A stretch of 33,558 nucleotides of DNA from JBGPHT01 sp041484525 (GTDB lineage: Bacteria > Acidobacteriota > Terriglobia > Bryobacterales > Bryobacteraceae): the NCBI GenBank assembly GCA_041484525.1, contig JBGPHT010000081.1:1-33558 (forward strand). Direction: 5' to 3'. A model generated the notes under the pieces. The model saw only the letters and a list, made by a program, of their open reading frames with translations, was not told the origin of the DNA and searched no databases. Both the position numbers and the translations under genes were made by a program. Of this stretch, positions 24,040-33,430 are shown piece after piece. Each line of letters begins with the position of its first letter. The first letter of the stretch is position 1.

Positions 24040-25257
24040 ATGACGAGCCTGTGGGCGCTGCTCCGCCACAACCACAACTACCGCAACACGTGGCTGGCGC
24101 AGGTGGTCAGCGAAACCGGCGACTACTTCAACAACATCGCCGTCTTCGCGCTGGTGATGGAGAAGTCGGGCTCGGGCCTGGTGGTCTCGGGCGTGATGCT
24201 CTCGCGCGCGATACCCGCTATGCTGGCCGGCCCGGTCGCAGGCGTGGTGCTCGACCGGCTCGACCGCAAGCAGATCATGATCGCGAGCGACCTGATCCGC
24301 GCCGCGGTCGCCTTAGCGTTTCTCCTGACCATCCATGAGCCCCGGCCGTGGCTGCTCTATACGCTCAGCGCGCTCCTCATGTTCGCCTCGCCATTCTTCA
24401 CCAGCGGACGCGCCGCCATCCTCCCCACCATCGCCACCGCGGACGAACTGCACACCGCGAACTCCCTTACCCAGACTACGCAATGGGCCACCCTCACTGC
24501 CGGCACGCTGCTCGCGGGGTTCAGCGCCGCCGCGCTCGGCTACCACTGGGCCTTCATCATTAATTCGCTCTCGTTTGTTTTTTCGGCTGGGGCCATCTGG
24601 CGCATCCACGTCCCCGAGGGGTTTCGCGTCCGGCGCGAAGGGACCGCGGCGCTGCGGCCCTGGCACGAATACCGTGAGGGTCTCGCGTACATGCGGTCGG
24701 TGCCGCTGATGGCCGGGATCGCACTGATCTCGGTGGGATGGGCGCTCGGCGGCGGCGCGGCGCAGATCCTGTTCGCCCTCTTCGGCGAGCAGGTGTTTCA
24801 CCGCGGCGCGGCGGGAATCGGCTCCATCTGGGGATTCGCCGGCATCGGTCTGCTGGCCGGCGGATTTCTAGGCCACTGGGTGGGGACGCGGGCGGATTTC
24901 GCCGGGTACAAGCGTGCGGTGACCATTTCGTACGTCGTCCACGGCGTGACCTATATGTTATTCAGCCAGGCCGGATCTTACACGGCCGCGCTGATCTGGA
25001 TGATGTTCTCGCGCGTCGGCATGGCCGTCACGAGCGTGCTGAACAACGCGCAACTTCTGCGCCACACGCCCGACCAATTCCGCGGCCGGGTCTTCGCCAC
25101 CATGGAATCGCTGCGCTGGTCGGTGATGATCGCGTCCATGGCGGCCGCGGGCATCGCGACGCAATTCACAGGGCCCAGAACAATCGCGCTGGCAGCGGGT
25201 GCTTTCGGCGTAGTGACGGCGATCGCGTGGGCGTGGCTCGACCCGAAGGAGCCGTAA
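24040..25257 (+). CDS. MFS transporter, enterobactin-exporter/MFS_3-like
   Basis: 405 residues with about twelve transmembrane helices. The loop 2-3 motif A is in VAGVVLDRLDRKQIMI (about 66-81). RNTWLAQVVSETGDYFNNIAVFAL at the first helix is typical of this exporter group. The second half repeats the topology (GAAQILFALFGEQVF, GIGLLAGGFLGHWVG). It probably exports a small molecule by proton antiport. The substrate is unknown. ATG 24040 lies 9 nt after TATCCT (24025-24030), a possible -10 box, and no Shine-Dalgarno is seen. It is divergent from the GNAT gene by 42 bp, a pairing seen in resistance loci (inference only). Confidence 0.88.
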   Translation: MTSLWALLRHNHNYRNTWLAQVVSETGDYFNNIAVFALVMEKSGSGLVVSGVMLSRAIPAMLAGPVAGVVLDRLDRKQIMIASDLIRAAVALAFLLTIHEPRPWLLYTLSALLMFASPFFTSGRAAILPTIATADELHTANSLTQTTQWATLTAGTLLAGFSAAALGYHWAFIINSLSFVFSAGAIWRIHVPEGFRVRREGTAALRPWHEYREGLAYMRSVPLMAGIALISVGWALGGGAAQILFALFGEQVFHRGAAGIGSIWGFAGIGLLAGGFLGHWVGTRADFAGYKRAVTISYVVHGVTYMLFSQAGSYTAALIWMMFSRVGMAVTSVLNNAQLLRHTPDQFRGRVFATMESLRWSVMIASMAAAGIATQFTGPRTIALAAGAFGVVTAIAWAWLDPKEP

Positions 25258-25265
25258 GACGGGGA

Positions 25266-26437
25266 CTAGCGATTCAGTCTCCCGTACTTTCGGAGCACTT
25301 CCTGCAGGCGATCGTGCGGCAACGCGAAAACCTTGTGGCCGTCAACACCGGTCATGGTCTCGGCGCCGACCATAGCATTAATGATGCCTTCCTCGGTGGC
25401 CTGCACCGTGGCTTCGAACACCGGGTTCAACGAGTCATTCGGCAGCATCTTCACATCGACTGCGCCGCGCGTGCCGGCTGCTTGCGCGTTGGCCGTGGAA
25501 AATGCGATGAACAGGTCGCCCGACCCGTTCCCGGAAGTCGAACCCGTCCGCGCCAACCCCATGGTCGCGCGGCGCGCCAGACGCTTGGCCTGGTGGGGCA
25601 GCAGCGGCGCGTCCGTCGCCACCACGATGACGATCGATCCCATGTCTTCGTGATATTCCGGCCGCACGCTGGCGATCGGCGTGCCTTCCGCGATCTCCTG
25701 ACCCACCGGGAGCCCGCCGATCCGCAACTGCCGCCGGCTGCCGCAATTGCACTGCACCAGCACTCCCACCGTGTAGCCGCCCTGCTGCGCGGAGAGCTTG
25801 CGCGAAGCCGTCCCGATGCCGCCCTTGAAGCCGTAGCAGATCATGCCCGTGCCGCCGCCTACATTGCCCTCGGGTACCGGCCCGCGCGCTGCGCTTTCAA
25901 CGGCCGCCGCCACGTCCTCCGGCTTGACGTGAAATCCGTTGATGTCGTTCAGGAAGCCGTCGTCTCCGCCACCAGCGGGTAAGCGTAGAAGCCGCCATCG
26001 AAGGTATTCGTCCCGGGCTTGCGATGGTTCTTCACCAGCCATCCGAGAAAGCTGTCGCGTACCACACCCACGCTATGCGTGTTGGCGATCAGCACCGGCC
26101 CGTCGAGGAATCCCGACTCCTCCAGCCACGGCGTGCCCGTCATCTCGCCGTTGCCGTTCTGCGAGAACCAGCCGCCAAATACCGGGTCGGACGACGCCTT
26201 TCCGCGCGGCCAGACCGCCGTTACCCCGGTGCGCACCGGTCCCTGGCCGACGACGAGCATCCCGTCGCCCGTGATCAACGTGCGATGGCCCACCTCGACG
26301 CCCGGTACATCGGTGATCGCGTTGAGCGGCCCGGATGCGCCCTCGAAAGGGACGCCCAGATCGCGCGCCCTCGGTTTCGTCTGCGCCGCCAGCGCGAGGC
26401 AGCCGGCAATCGCCAACAGTACTGAGCCAATGGTCAT
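25266..26437 (-). pseudogene. DmpA-type P1 family aminopeptidase, frameshifted
   Basis: The 5' part (26437 down to about 25960) encodes a signal peptide (SVLLAIAGCLALAAQ) and the family start ARDLGVPFEGASGPLNAITDVPG up to YPLVAET, then goes out of frame. The rest continues in another frame as DGFLNDINGFHVKPEDV to a stop at 25266. The two frames overlap around 25955-25968 (GACGAC context), where one base (or four) is missing. The remaining part keeps GNVGGGTGM, FKGGIGTASR and the autocleavage/nucleophile site G-S in DMGSIVIVVATDAPLLP. Intact relatives self-process and release N-terminal residues, including D-amino acids. It could be a recent inactivation or a sequencing error, as everything else is intact. 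Confidence 0.8.
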
Positions 26438-26528
26438 AGCGTGGCGATCATAACACGCGAAAAACTTAGGACCTTAGTTCCCTCGTGCTGCTGCCGCATC
26501 AGCCGATAAGCACATCAGGGAGAAGCTT

Positions 26529-27521
26529 TTGGAAACGACGCCGGGCGAAGTGCAAATGGCACTCGCCGAACCGCAATCCGCCGAACCTTTCGAACCTGAA
26601 AGCCGGAACCACGCCATTAAGGTGCTGGCCGCTGAGGACAATCCCGTTTACCTGAGATTGTTGCGCGGCATGCTGGACAAATGGGGCTACGAAGTAGTGG
26701 TGGCGCACGACGGCAACGAAGCCTGGAAGGCGCTCGAGGGCCCCGACGCCCCGCGCCTCGCCATTCTCGATTGGATGATGCCGGGGATGGATGGCGTCGA
26801 AATTTGCCGCCGGTTGCGCGCCAGCGGCCGCGAGCCTTACGTTTACATTCTGCTGCTGACCGCGCGCACCGATACGGAAGACCTGGTGGAAGGCATCGAG
26901 GCGGGCGCCGACGACTACCTCATCAAGCCCGCCAAGCCCCACGAACTCAAGGCCCGCCTGCGTGCCGGGCGCCGCATCCTCGAACTTCAGGAACAACTGG
27001 TGCAGGCGCGCGAGGAACTTCGGGAACAGGCAACGCACGACGCTCTGACCGGTCTTCTGAATCGGGCCGCCGTTTTTGACGCACTACAAACCGAACTCGT
27101 CCGGGCCAGCCGCGAGCGCCGCCCGATTTCTGTCCTGATGGTGGATCTTGACTTCTTCAAACAGATCAACGATACGCACGGGCACCAGAGGGGCGACAGC
27201 GTGTTGAACGAGGCCGCGCAGCGCATGAAGTCCTGCGCGCGCCGGTACGACTCTCTCGGCCGCTACGGAGGCGAAGAGTTTCTCATCGTGCTCCCCGGAT
27301 GCGACGGCGCCGCAGCCTTGGCGCAGGCCGAGCGTCTTCGCGAATCCCTCGCGTCGACGCCCTTCACTGCCAGCGCGGGGGCGGTCCGCGTTACCTGCAG
27401 TATCGGCATCTCCTGGCGCGCCGAGCCTTCGCCCGGGGATACCGACGGGCTCATCCGCGAGGCCGACGAAGCCCTCTACACGGCAAAGCATCGCGGCCGC
27501 GACCGGGTGGTGGCATTCTAG
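26529..27521 (+). CDS. Receiver-GGDEF diguanylate cyclase (PleD/WspR-like layout)
   Basis: 330 residues from TTG 26529, preceded by AGGGAGAAG. An N-terminal extension of about 33 residues leads to the receiver (about 35-150; AAEDN pocket, Asp in LDWMMPGMDG, Lys in LIKPAKP), a helical linker (LELQEQLVQAREELRE) and the GGDEF domain (about 168-328). The active-site motif is GGEEF (247-251). The inhibitory I-site RxxD is present as RRYD (about 238-241), five residues before it. The protein should make cyclic di-GMP when phosphorylated and be feedback-inhibited. No partner kinase is adjacent, though the kinase cluster at 7464-13462 is in the window. The next gene starts 4 nt after its stop. Confidence 0.92.
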   Translation: METTPGEVQMALAEPQSAEPFEPESRNHAIKVLAAEDNPVYLRLLRGMLDKWGYEVVVAHDGNEAWKALEGPDAPRLAILDWMMPGMDGVEICRRLRASGREPYVYILLLTARTDTEDLVEGIEAGADDYLIKPAKPHELKARLRAGRRILELQEQLVQAREELREQATHDALTGLLNRAAVFDALQTELVRASRERRPISVLMVDLDFFKQINDTHGHQRGDSVLNEAAQRMKSCARRYDSLGRYGGEEFLIVLPGCDGAAALAQAERLRESLASTPFTASAGAVRVTCSIGISWRAEPSPGDTDGLIREADEALYTAKHRGRDRVVAF

Positions 27522-27525
27522 GTAG

Positions 27526-28752
27526 GTGCTGCGGCGCCGCTCCGATTCCCTCAAGCTGTGGATTGGCCAGTTCATCTCCCAGATCGGCTCGCACGTCACC
27601 CGCGAAGGGCTGCCTCTGGCCGCGGTGCTGGTGCTGGGAGCAACGCCGCTCCAGATGGGTCTGCTCAACGGAGCCGGTGGCGCCGCCGTCCTCGCCTTCG
27701 GCCTCTTCGCAGGCGCCTGGGTCGACCGGCTCCGCCGCCGGCCCATCCTCATGGTGACCGACATTGGCCGCGCATTGCTGCTGGCGTCGATCCCGGCCGC
27801 CGCGCTTTTCCACCGGCTCACCATGACCCATCTTTACTGCGTGGCCGCAGCCGCCGGTCTCATGACGGTTCTCTTCGACGTCGCCTACCAGGCCTACGTG
27901 CCCTCGCTCGCGGAAGGCAGCCTGCTCGACATCAACAGCAAGCTGGCGATGGGCGAATCCGTGGCCGAGGTCGCGGGCCCCGGACTCACCGGCATCCTGG
28001 TGCAGTGGCTCACCGCGCCAATCGCCATCGCGGTCGACGCCGCTTCCTACCTGGTGTCCGCCTTCTCGCTCGGCCTGATCCGTACACCTGAATTGCCGCC
28101 CAAGCGCCACGAGTCGCCGCATATCTTCCGCGAGATCGTCGCCGGCCTGCGCGCCTCCTGGGGGGACCCGATCCTCCGCGCCCTCCTCGCCCGCACCGCC
28201 CATGTGTCGCTGTTCGGTGGAATACTTGGGAGCCTGTATGTGATCTTTGCCGTCGGCATCCTCGGCATCAGCCCGGCGCTCTTCGGCCTGATTATTTCCG
28301 CCGGTGGCGGCATGGCACTCCTGGGCGCGCTTATCACCAGGCCGCTGGTGCGCCGTATCGGAGTCGGCCCCTCCCTAATTGGCGCGGCCGCCATCTCCGG
28401 AGTCGTGTGCTTCTCCATCCCGTTCGCCCATGGCCCGGTGTCCCTCTGCGCACTCTACCTCCTGGCCGGCCAGCTCGGCGATGCCGGCTGGACCGTCTAC
28501 AGCATCAACGAGCTCAGCCTCCGCCAGTCCGTCGCGGCGCCGGATGTCCTGGGCCGGGTCAATTCCGCGACGCAACTCCTGTTCCATGGCCTGATTCCCG
28601 TCGGCGGGTTGGCGGGCGGCGCACTGGCACAGATTATCGGGGTTCGTCCGGCGCTGTTCGTCGGGTGCACTGGATTCCTCTTGTCGACCGCCTGGCTCAT
28701 CTTCTCGCCGATTCGCCGCCTGCGTGAGCTGCCTGGCCCGGCACGACGGTAA
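27526..28752 (+). CDS. MFS transporter (MFS_3-like)
   Basis: 408 residues from GTG 27526, just after the diguanylate cyclase stop, in a GTAGGTG context. It has about twelve transmembrane helices, with motif A in FAGAWVDRLRRRPILMV (about 61-77) and the opening SLKLWIGQFISQIGSHVTREGLPLA. It is a different protein from the exporter at 24040 but of the same broad subfamily. The substrate is unknown. The 4-nt spacing implies cotranscription with the cyclase, which may just be operon packing. Confidence 0.88.
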   Translation: MLRRRSDSLKLWIGQFISQIGSHVTREGLPLAAVLVLGATPLQMGLLNGAGGAAVLAFGLFAGAWVDRLRRRPILMVTDIGRALLLASIPAAALFHRLTMTHLYCVAAAAGLMTVLFDVAYQAYVPSLAEGSLLDINSKLAMGESVAEVAGPGLTGILVQWLTAPIAIAVDAASYLVSAFSLGLIRTPELPPKRHESPHIFREIVAGLRASWGDPILRALLARTAHVSLFGGILGSLYVIFAVGILGISPALFGLIISAGGGMALLGALITRPLVRRIGVGPSLIGAAAISGVVCFSIPFAHGPVSLCALYLLAGQLGDAGWTVYSINELSLRQSVAAPDVLGRVNSATQLLFHGLIPVGGLAGGALAQIIGVRPALFVGCTGFLLSTAWLIFSPIRRLRELPGPARR

Positions 28753-28760
28753 TTTTAGTC

Positions 28761-28790
28761 TTGACCAATAATACCGTCGAGCGCTACAAT
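28761..28790 (+). promoter_or_regulatory. Sigma-70 promoter of the ArsR-SRPBCC operon (leaderless)
   Basis: TTGACC at 28761-28766, an 18-bp spacer, and TACAAT at 28785-28790. ATG 28797 follows after 6 nt, so the expected +1 is at or next to the start codon. There is no Shine-Dalgarno. Confidence 0.6.
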
Positions 28791-28796
28791 TCCGGC

Positions 28797-29417
28797 ATGG
28801 CCGCCGCTGTCCAGGTGATCCAATCCGCCGCCGCCGCCGAAAAGTTGCTCAAGCCGGAGCGCCTTCGCATCCTCGAACTCCTGACGGAGCCCGATTCCGC
28901 GTCCGGCATCGCCCGCCGGCTCTCGCTCCCCCGCCAGACCGTCAATTATCACCTCCGCGAACTGGAGAAGGAGGGCTTCGTCGAGTTCGTCGAACACCGG
29001 ACGAAAGGCAATTGCCTGGAGCGTGTCCTGCGTGCCGCCGCCCGGTCCTACATCGTCTCGCCGCAAGCCCTGGGCGCGCTCGGCGCCGATCCCGCCCAGG
29101 TGCGCGACCGGTTCTCCGCGGCCTACCTGGTTTCCGCCGCGGCCGGCGCCATCCGCGATGTATCCGTCCTGCGGCAGCGCGCCGATAAGGCCGGGAAAAA
29201 GCTGGCGACGCTCACCGCCGAGACCGAAATCCGTTTCGCCACCGCCGAGTCGCGCCGGGAATTTGCGGAAGAACTGCTGCACTCCGTAGCGCGGCTCACG
29301 CTCAAATACCACAATGACCAAGCACCCGGCGGCCGGTCGTTCCGCTTCCTGCTCGCCGGCTTCCCGATGGTTGCCAAACTCGAACCGGCCGACGACGCGC
29401 CGGTGAACCTGGAGTAG
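28797..29417 (+). CDS. ArsR-type winged-helix transcriptional regulator
   Basis: 206 residues from ATG 28797. A longer in-frame TTG at 28761 coincides with the -35 box and is rejected. The winged helix is at about 15-80 (KLLKPERLRILELLTEPDSASGIARRL, TVNYHLRELEKEGFVEFVEHR). The C-terminal part is helical and unassigned. No Cys-based metal site is seen. It is followed 2 nt later by an SRPBCC gene. ArsR-like regulator plus SRPBCC/AHSA1 protein is a recurrent bacterial pair in which the regulator probably controls its own operon. Confidence 0.88.
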   Translation: MAAAVQVIQSAAAAEKLLKPERLRILELLTEPDSASGIARRLSLPRQTVNYHLRELEKEGFVEFVEHRTKGNCLERVLRAAARSYIVSPQALGALGADPAQVRDRFSAAYLVSAAAGAIRDVSVLRQRADKAGKKLATLTAETEIRFATAESRREFAEELLHSVARLTLKYHNDQAPGGRSFRFLLAGFPMVAKLEPADDAPVNLE

Positions 29418-29419
29418 CC

Positions 29420-30160
29420 ATGTCTCGATCGCACGAAACCCGCATTGTGATTGACGCCCCGATAGAAGAGGTCTGGAAGTCGATCGCCGAAGCCGGCGCC
29501 CTCGCCCGATGGTTCGCCCCCCAGATGACCGTGGAGCCTGGCGCCGGTGGTTCCATGCTGGCCGACTGGGGTCCCGGCCTCGCCTGGAAAACCGCCATCG
29601 AAGTCTGGGAGCCGAACCGCCACATTCGCCTGTCGGAGACGCGCGACCATGTGATGAGTTCCGCGCCGGGCGAGCAGAAGCTGGAGCCCTGCCGCCTGAT
29701 CCAGGACTGGTATCTCGAGTCCGAAAATGGCAAGACGGTTCTGCGCCTGGTCCACTCCGGTTTCGGCTCATCCGCCGATTGGGATACCGAATACTTCGGC
29801 ACCAAATACGGCTGGGCGAGCTGTTTTCTACGGCTGAAACACGTCACCGAATACCACCGTACCGAGCCGGTCCACAACGGAATTCTGACGCACCTCTGCG
29901 ACGTGCCATGGGAAGAAGCTTTGGGCCGCATCGAGACCGTTCTTCCGGCGCGCGCCGAAATCGCGCTCCGGGAAAAATACCACCTCAGCGCGATCCTCCA
30001 CGCGCAAAACGGATCGATCCTGACGATCAGCCTCCAACCCACACCCGCGGGGACTGTTGTCTACGTCGAGTACCTCCTATTCGAACTCACCCCGGCAGCC
30101 ATCGACGCCTTCAAAGACTTTTGGCGTAGCCAATTGACCCTCTTCCCGGCCCCATCGTGA
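29420..30160 (+). CDS. SRPBCC/AHSA1-domain protein
   Basis: 246 residues from ATG 29420, two nt after the ArsR stop. The N-terminal half (about 5-140) is a START-like SRPBCC domain: IVIDAPIEEVWKSIAEAGALARWFAP, EVWEPNRHIRLSE, and a C-terminal helix after LVHSGFGSSADWDTEY. The second half (about 150-246) looks like a further, more divergent domain of the same fold (THLCDVPWEEALGRIETVLP). These proteins bind hydrophobic ligands. No enzymatic residues can be named. Cytosolic. Confidence 0.85.
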   Translation: MSRSHETRIVIDAPIEEVWKSIAEAGALARWFAPQMTVEPGAGGSMLADWGPGLAWKTAIEVWEPNRHIRLSETRDHVMSSAPGEQKLEPCRLIQDWYLESENGKTVLRLVHSGFGSSADWDTEYFGTKYGWASCFLRLKHVTEYHRTEPVHNGILTHLCDVPWEEALGRIETVLPARAEIALREKYHLSAILHAQNGSILTISLQPTPAGTVVYVEYLLFELTPAAIDAFKDFWRSQLTLFPAPS

Positions 30161-30180
30161 GTCCCGCGCGAAGCATTTGA

Positions 30181-30186
30181 TACAAT
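30181..30186 (+). promoter_or_regulatory. Candidate -10 box for tRNA-Ser
   Basis: TACAAT within TTTGATACAAT, 17 bp before the mature tRNA start. The -35 at 17-bp spacing (TGAGTC, 30158-30163) is weak. Confidence 0.4.
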
Positions 30187-30203
30187 GAATCACACGCCCA
30201 CGC

Positions 30204-30293
30204 GGTGAGGTGCGAGAGCGGTTGAATCGGGCGGTCTCGAAAACCGTTGAACCTTTGCGGGTTCCGTGGGTTCGAATCCCACCCTCACCGCCA
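30204..30293 (+). tRNA. tRNA-Ser(CGA)
   Basis: 90 nt including an encoded CCA. The acceptor GGTGAGG pairs with CCTCACC, with discriminator G. The anticodon loop CTCGAAA gives anticodon CGA, which reads UCG. A long variable arm, typical of serine tRNAs, is present (about 17 nt around AACCTTTGCGGGTT). The T arm is GTGGG-TTCGAAT-CCCAC. All elements are intact. Confidence 0.95.
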
Positions 30294-30491
30294 GAGCACT
30301 CCGAAGGCTCAAATCTCATTCGCCCGCCGGTCCTTACGCTGGCCGGCCACCGTGCTTGGTTCCCGATGCCGCCGAAAATGAAGGCTGGCAAACCCGCACG
30401 GCTTGTCCGTATCGTGGTAGCCGAGCACACTCACATGGGAGTCAGGAGGCAGGCGGCACCTGTGGCTGGAAATCGCTTGCACGGATTTCGT
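30294..30491. other. Unassigned sequence downstream of tRNA-Ser
   Basis: About 200 bp with only short overlapping ORFs on both strands and no recognisable protein, RNA or repeat of the tRNA 3' end. I see no integrase or attachment-site duplication. Confidence 0.5.
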
Positions 30492-30520
30492 TTGACAGGG
30501 CTCCGGGCGAATGTTACGAT
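30492..30520 (+). promoter_or_regulatory. Sigma-70 promoter of the TonB receptor gene
   Basis: TTGACA at 30492-30497, a 17-bp spacer, and TACGAT at 30515-30520. Expected +1 near 30527, giving a leader of about 166 nt. I recognise no riboswitch in the leader. Confidence 0.6.
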
Positions 30521-30681
30521 TTTTCAACACAGAGCACAACCTGTCATTGCGCTATTTGCAACGCCCGCCGCTCAGGGTGAAGCGTATGTCCTTGAAGACC
30601 CATGGGTTGACTGGTGATTCGGAATCGGGTCGTCGGGCACACCACCAGTAGCTCTTCTCGAATAGTGTGAGATCGTTCGCC

Positions 30682-30690
30682 GGAGGTGAT
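30682..30690 (+). promoter_or_regulatory. Near-perfect Shine-Dalgarno of the TonB receptor gene
   Basis: GGAGGTGAT lies just before ATG 30693 and matches the anti-SD almost completely, in contrast to the SD-poor starts elsewhere in the window. Confidence 0.7.
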
Positions 30691-30692
30691 CG

Positions 30693-33430
30693 ATGCAAGC
30701 GTTTGCTAGAAAGTGCTGCTCAACTTTCTCTACAGCCATTCTGATTCTGTGCTGGATTTCCGGGGCCTATCCCGTATCGGCGCAAACCGGAACCACGGGA
30801 ACCATCACCGTCATCGTTCACGATCTCTCCGGCGCCGTCATTCCGGACGCCACGCTGGAACTCCGGGATCGAGGCACGAACGATGTGCGAAACGGTGCGA
30901 CCCAGCAAAACGGCGCGTACACATTTCCCAACCTGCCGTTTGGGCAGTACCAATTGAACGTCACCGCCAAGGGCCTTCAACGGGCAGTGTTCGAGTCGGT
31001 GCAGGTACAGACAGGCCGCGCCACGGAGATCAGAGCGACGATGCAGGTCGGCGGCTCCACCGAGACGGTACAGGTAGTTGCCGACGAGCCTCCGCTGGTC
31101 GAAACCGCCTCCACCGTGCTTGCCACGACCATCCACGAAACAGGTGGTGGGCCTGCCGATTCAGGGACGCAACGTCTTTAACCTGGCATTCACGGCGCCG
31201 GGTTTCGCCACCACTCCCCTGGCAGTAGTCAGTCAGACCACCCTCTCGCAAGGTCCTCAGGACAACACCATCCCCACGAGCGGCACCTACAACAACCTGC
31301 CGGGCGCGGCGATCGTTGGTGCAACCCTGGATGGCGTTCCCGGAATCAGCAACCGGTTCAAGAGCGCCGGCTTCTCTTATGGCGCTGTGGTGGTTCAGCC
31401 GCGCCTCGAGAATATCGCGGAGATGACGGTTCAGACCAGTCAGATGGACCTGAGCGGCGGCGCTGGGACCTCCTCACTCCAAATCAGCATGGTTACGCGG
31501 CGCGGAACGAATACTTATCACGGCCGCCTTTTTGAGGATTTTCGCAATACCGCGCTCAACGCCAATACGTGGATCAATAACGCCAACCGGCTATCGAGGA
31601 ACATCATCAAGCTGAATGATTTTGGTGGCAGCATCGGCGGTCCCATTCTCAAGAACAAGCTTTTCTTCTATGCAAGCATGGCGGCATCCATTGCTCCTCT
31701 GTCGAGGATCTCGAGCGCCACGGTTCTCAGTCCATCAGCCCAACAAGGAATCTTTACTTACAGGACAGCAAGCGGGGCTACACAGACGGCAAACGTGCTT
31801 CAGATTGCGGGCGCCGCCGGCTATCCGTCGCAGGTGTTGAGCAGTATCGCCGGCCAGTTCACCAAGATCAACAGCGTCCTGAATCTGGGTACGCTCACAA
31901 CAACCAGCGATCCCAATCTGCTGACTCTGAACCACGTCGTGCCCGCCAGGCAGACCATCAAGTATCCGGCGCTTCGCCTGGATTACAACCTGAGGGAAAA
32001 CATCCGGTTCAGCCTGGTCTATAACCAGACGAAGACAACATGTGACTCCTGTAATGTTCCGACCTGGCCCGGCGGCATCAATCCCTACGACAAGGGTGCT
32101 GTGAACCCCAACAACCGGATTGTGTCGTTCTCGAATGATTGGGCGATTCGCCCCACGTTAGTCAATCAATTTCACGCGGGTTATACCGGGCAGTACAGCA
32201 ACTTCAATCCGGAAAACCGAACCGTCGACCTTACGCAGGCATCGACCCAGGCCTGGGCGTACGGCACCTCGGTGATCCAATTGGGCCGGCTGCCGGTTTC
32301 CTCGTTCTATCCTCTGTTGAGCGCGAATGACAGCCTGCTCTGGCAGAAAGGCTCGCACTCATTCACGTTGGGCGGTACGTGGTGGAGGGAGCAGGACCAC
32401 TATTGGAACAGCCCCAGCGGGTATCCGCGGTATACATTTGGAGTCAACTCTCAGGATCCCGTGGCCGCCGTGTTTAACTCGGCATTGAGCAGCGCCGGAA
32501 CGACGCCTCTCGCGAACGCGCAAGCGCTCTGGGCCACGCTGGTGGGACGAGTCTCTGCTGTGTCCACCACCCGGCCTCTGAACTTCGCGACCAAGCAGTA
32601 CAAGCCGTTCGGTGAGTACGACCTCAACGAGTTGCAGCGATCCGTTGGTTTCTTTCTTCAAGATCGTTGGCGAGTGCTTCCGAGTCTCACCCTGAACTAT
32701 GGACTGCGGTGGGATATCATCGGCGACGATCACGACGTGAACGGCGATTACACCAGCACCCGGTCCGTCGCGGATCTGTGGGGACCCACGACACTCGGCG
32801 TGAGTTTTCAACCTGGGGCCTTGAGCGGTGTACAGGACCCTCAAATGGTCGCGAGGGTTCACCACTATCAGACTTCCTGGACTAACCCGGAGCCGGCGAT
32901 AGCGGTCGCGTGGAGCCCAAAAACCGAAGGCGGGATTCTCGGCAAGTTGCTGGGGCGAGACAAGACGGTCATGCGCGCGGGATTTTCCATGCGGTCCTAT
33001 AACGAAGGCCAGCAGGATTTCTGGGCTTTCGGATCGAGTAGCGGCGTCTTCTTTACCAGTCACTCAGTCTGACGCCGACCACCGCCCCGGGCCTCGGCAA
33101 TTTCATTCCCGGTTCATTGACCTTCGGCGATGCGCTTCCAGCCTACTTTGCGACGCCGGTAACCTGGCAGCCACAGATTTCCCAGTCCGCCACGACCTTC
33201 ACGACCACGACTCCGTGGGGCTTCAATCCCAATATTCGCTCGCCTTACATCGAGGAATGGAACATCGGCATTCAGCGGCCAATCGGAAGCAGCAGCGCGC
33301 TCGAAGTGCGGTATGTCGGTAATATGTCCAAGCACAGTTGGCTAAGTTATAACATCAACGAAGTCAACATCTTCGAAAACGGTTTTCTGAAGGAATTCCA
33401 AAGCGCACAGAACAACCTTAGGATCTGTCT
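30693..33430 (+). pseudogene. TonB-dependent receptor (Oar-like), two frameshifts and IS-truncated
   Basis: The first frame encodes a signal peptide (ending YPVSAQT), a carboxypeptidase-regulatory-like domain (about 35-115; GTITVIVHDLSGAVIPDATL and GAYTFPNLPFGQYQLNV) and the start of the plug (LVETASTVLATTI). Near 31138 (an AAA run) the frame shifts. The plug continues as QVVGLPIQGRNVFNLA, followed by a long beta-barrel region to about 33055. A second shift near 33055-33066 moves the reading into GLGNFIPGSLTFGDALP and SPYIEEWNIGIQRPIG. The match ends after FQSAQNNLRIC at about 33427, where foreign sequence begins. About 910 codons remain of a family that usually runs over 1,000. Intact relatives import large nutrients across the outer membrane. 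This copy should be inactive. Confidence 0.88.

Noticed and set aside
30294..30491. Genomic island or phage attachment at tRNA-Ser
   Set aside because: The tRNA is intact, no direct repeat of its 3' end was seen in the window, and there is no integrase.
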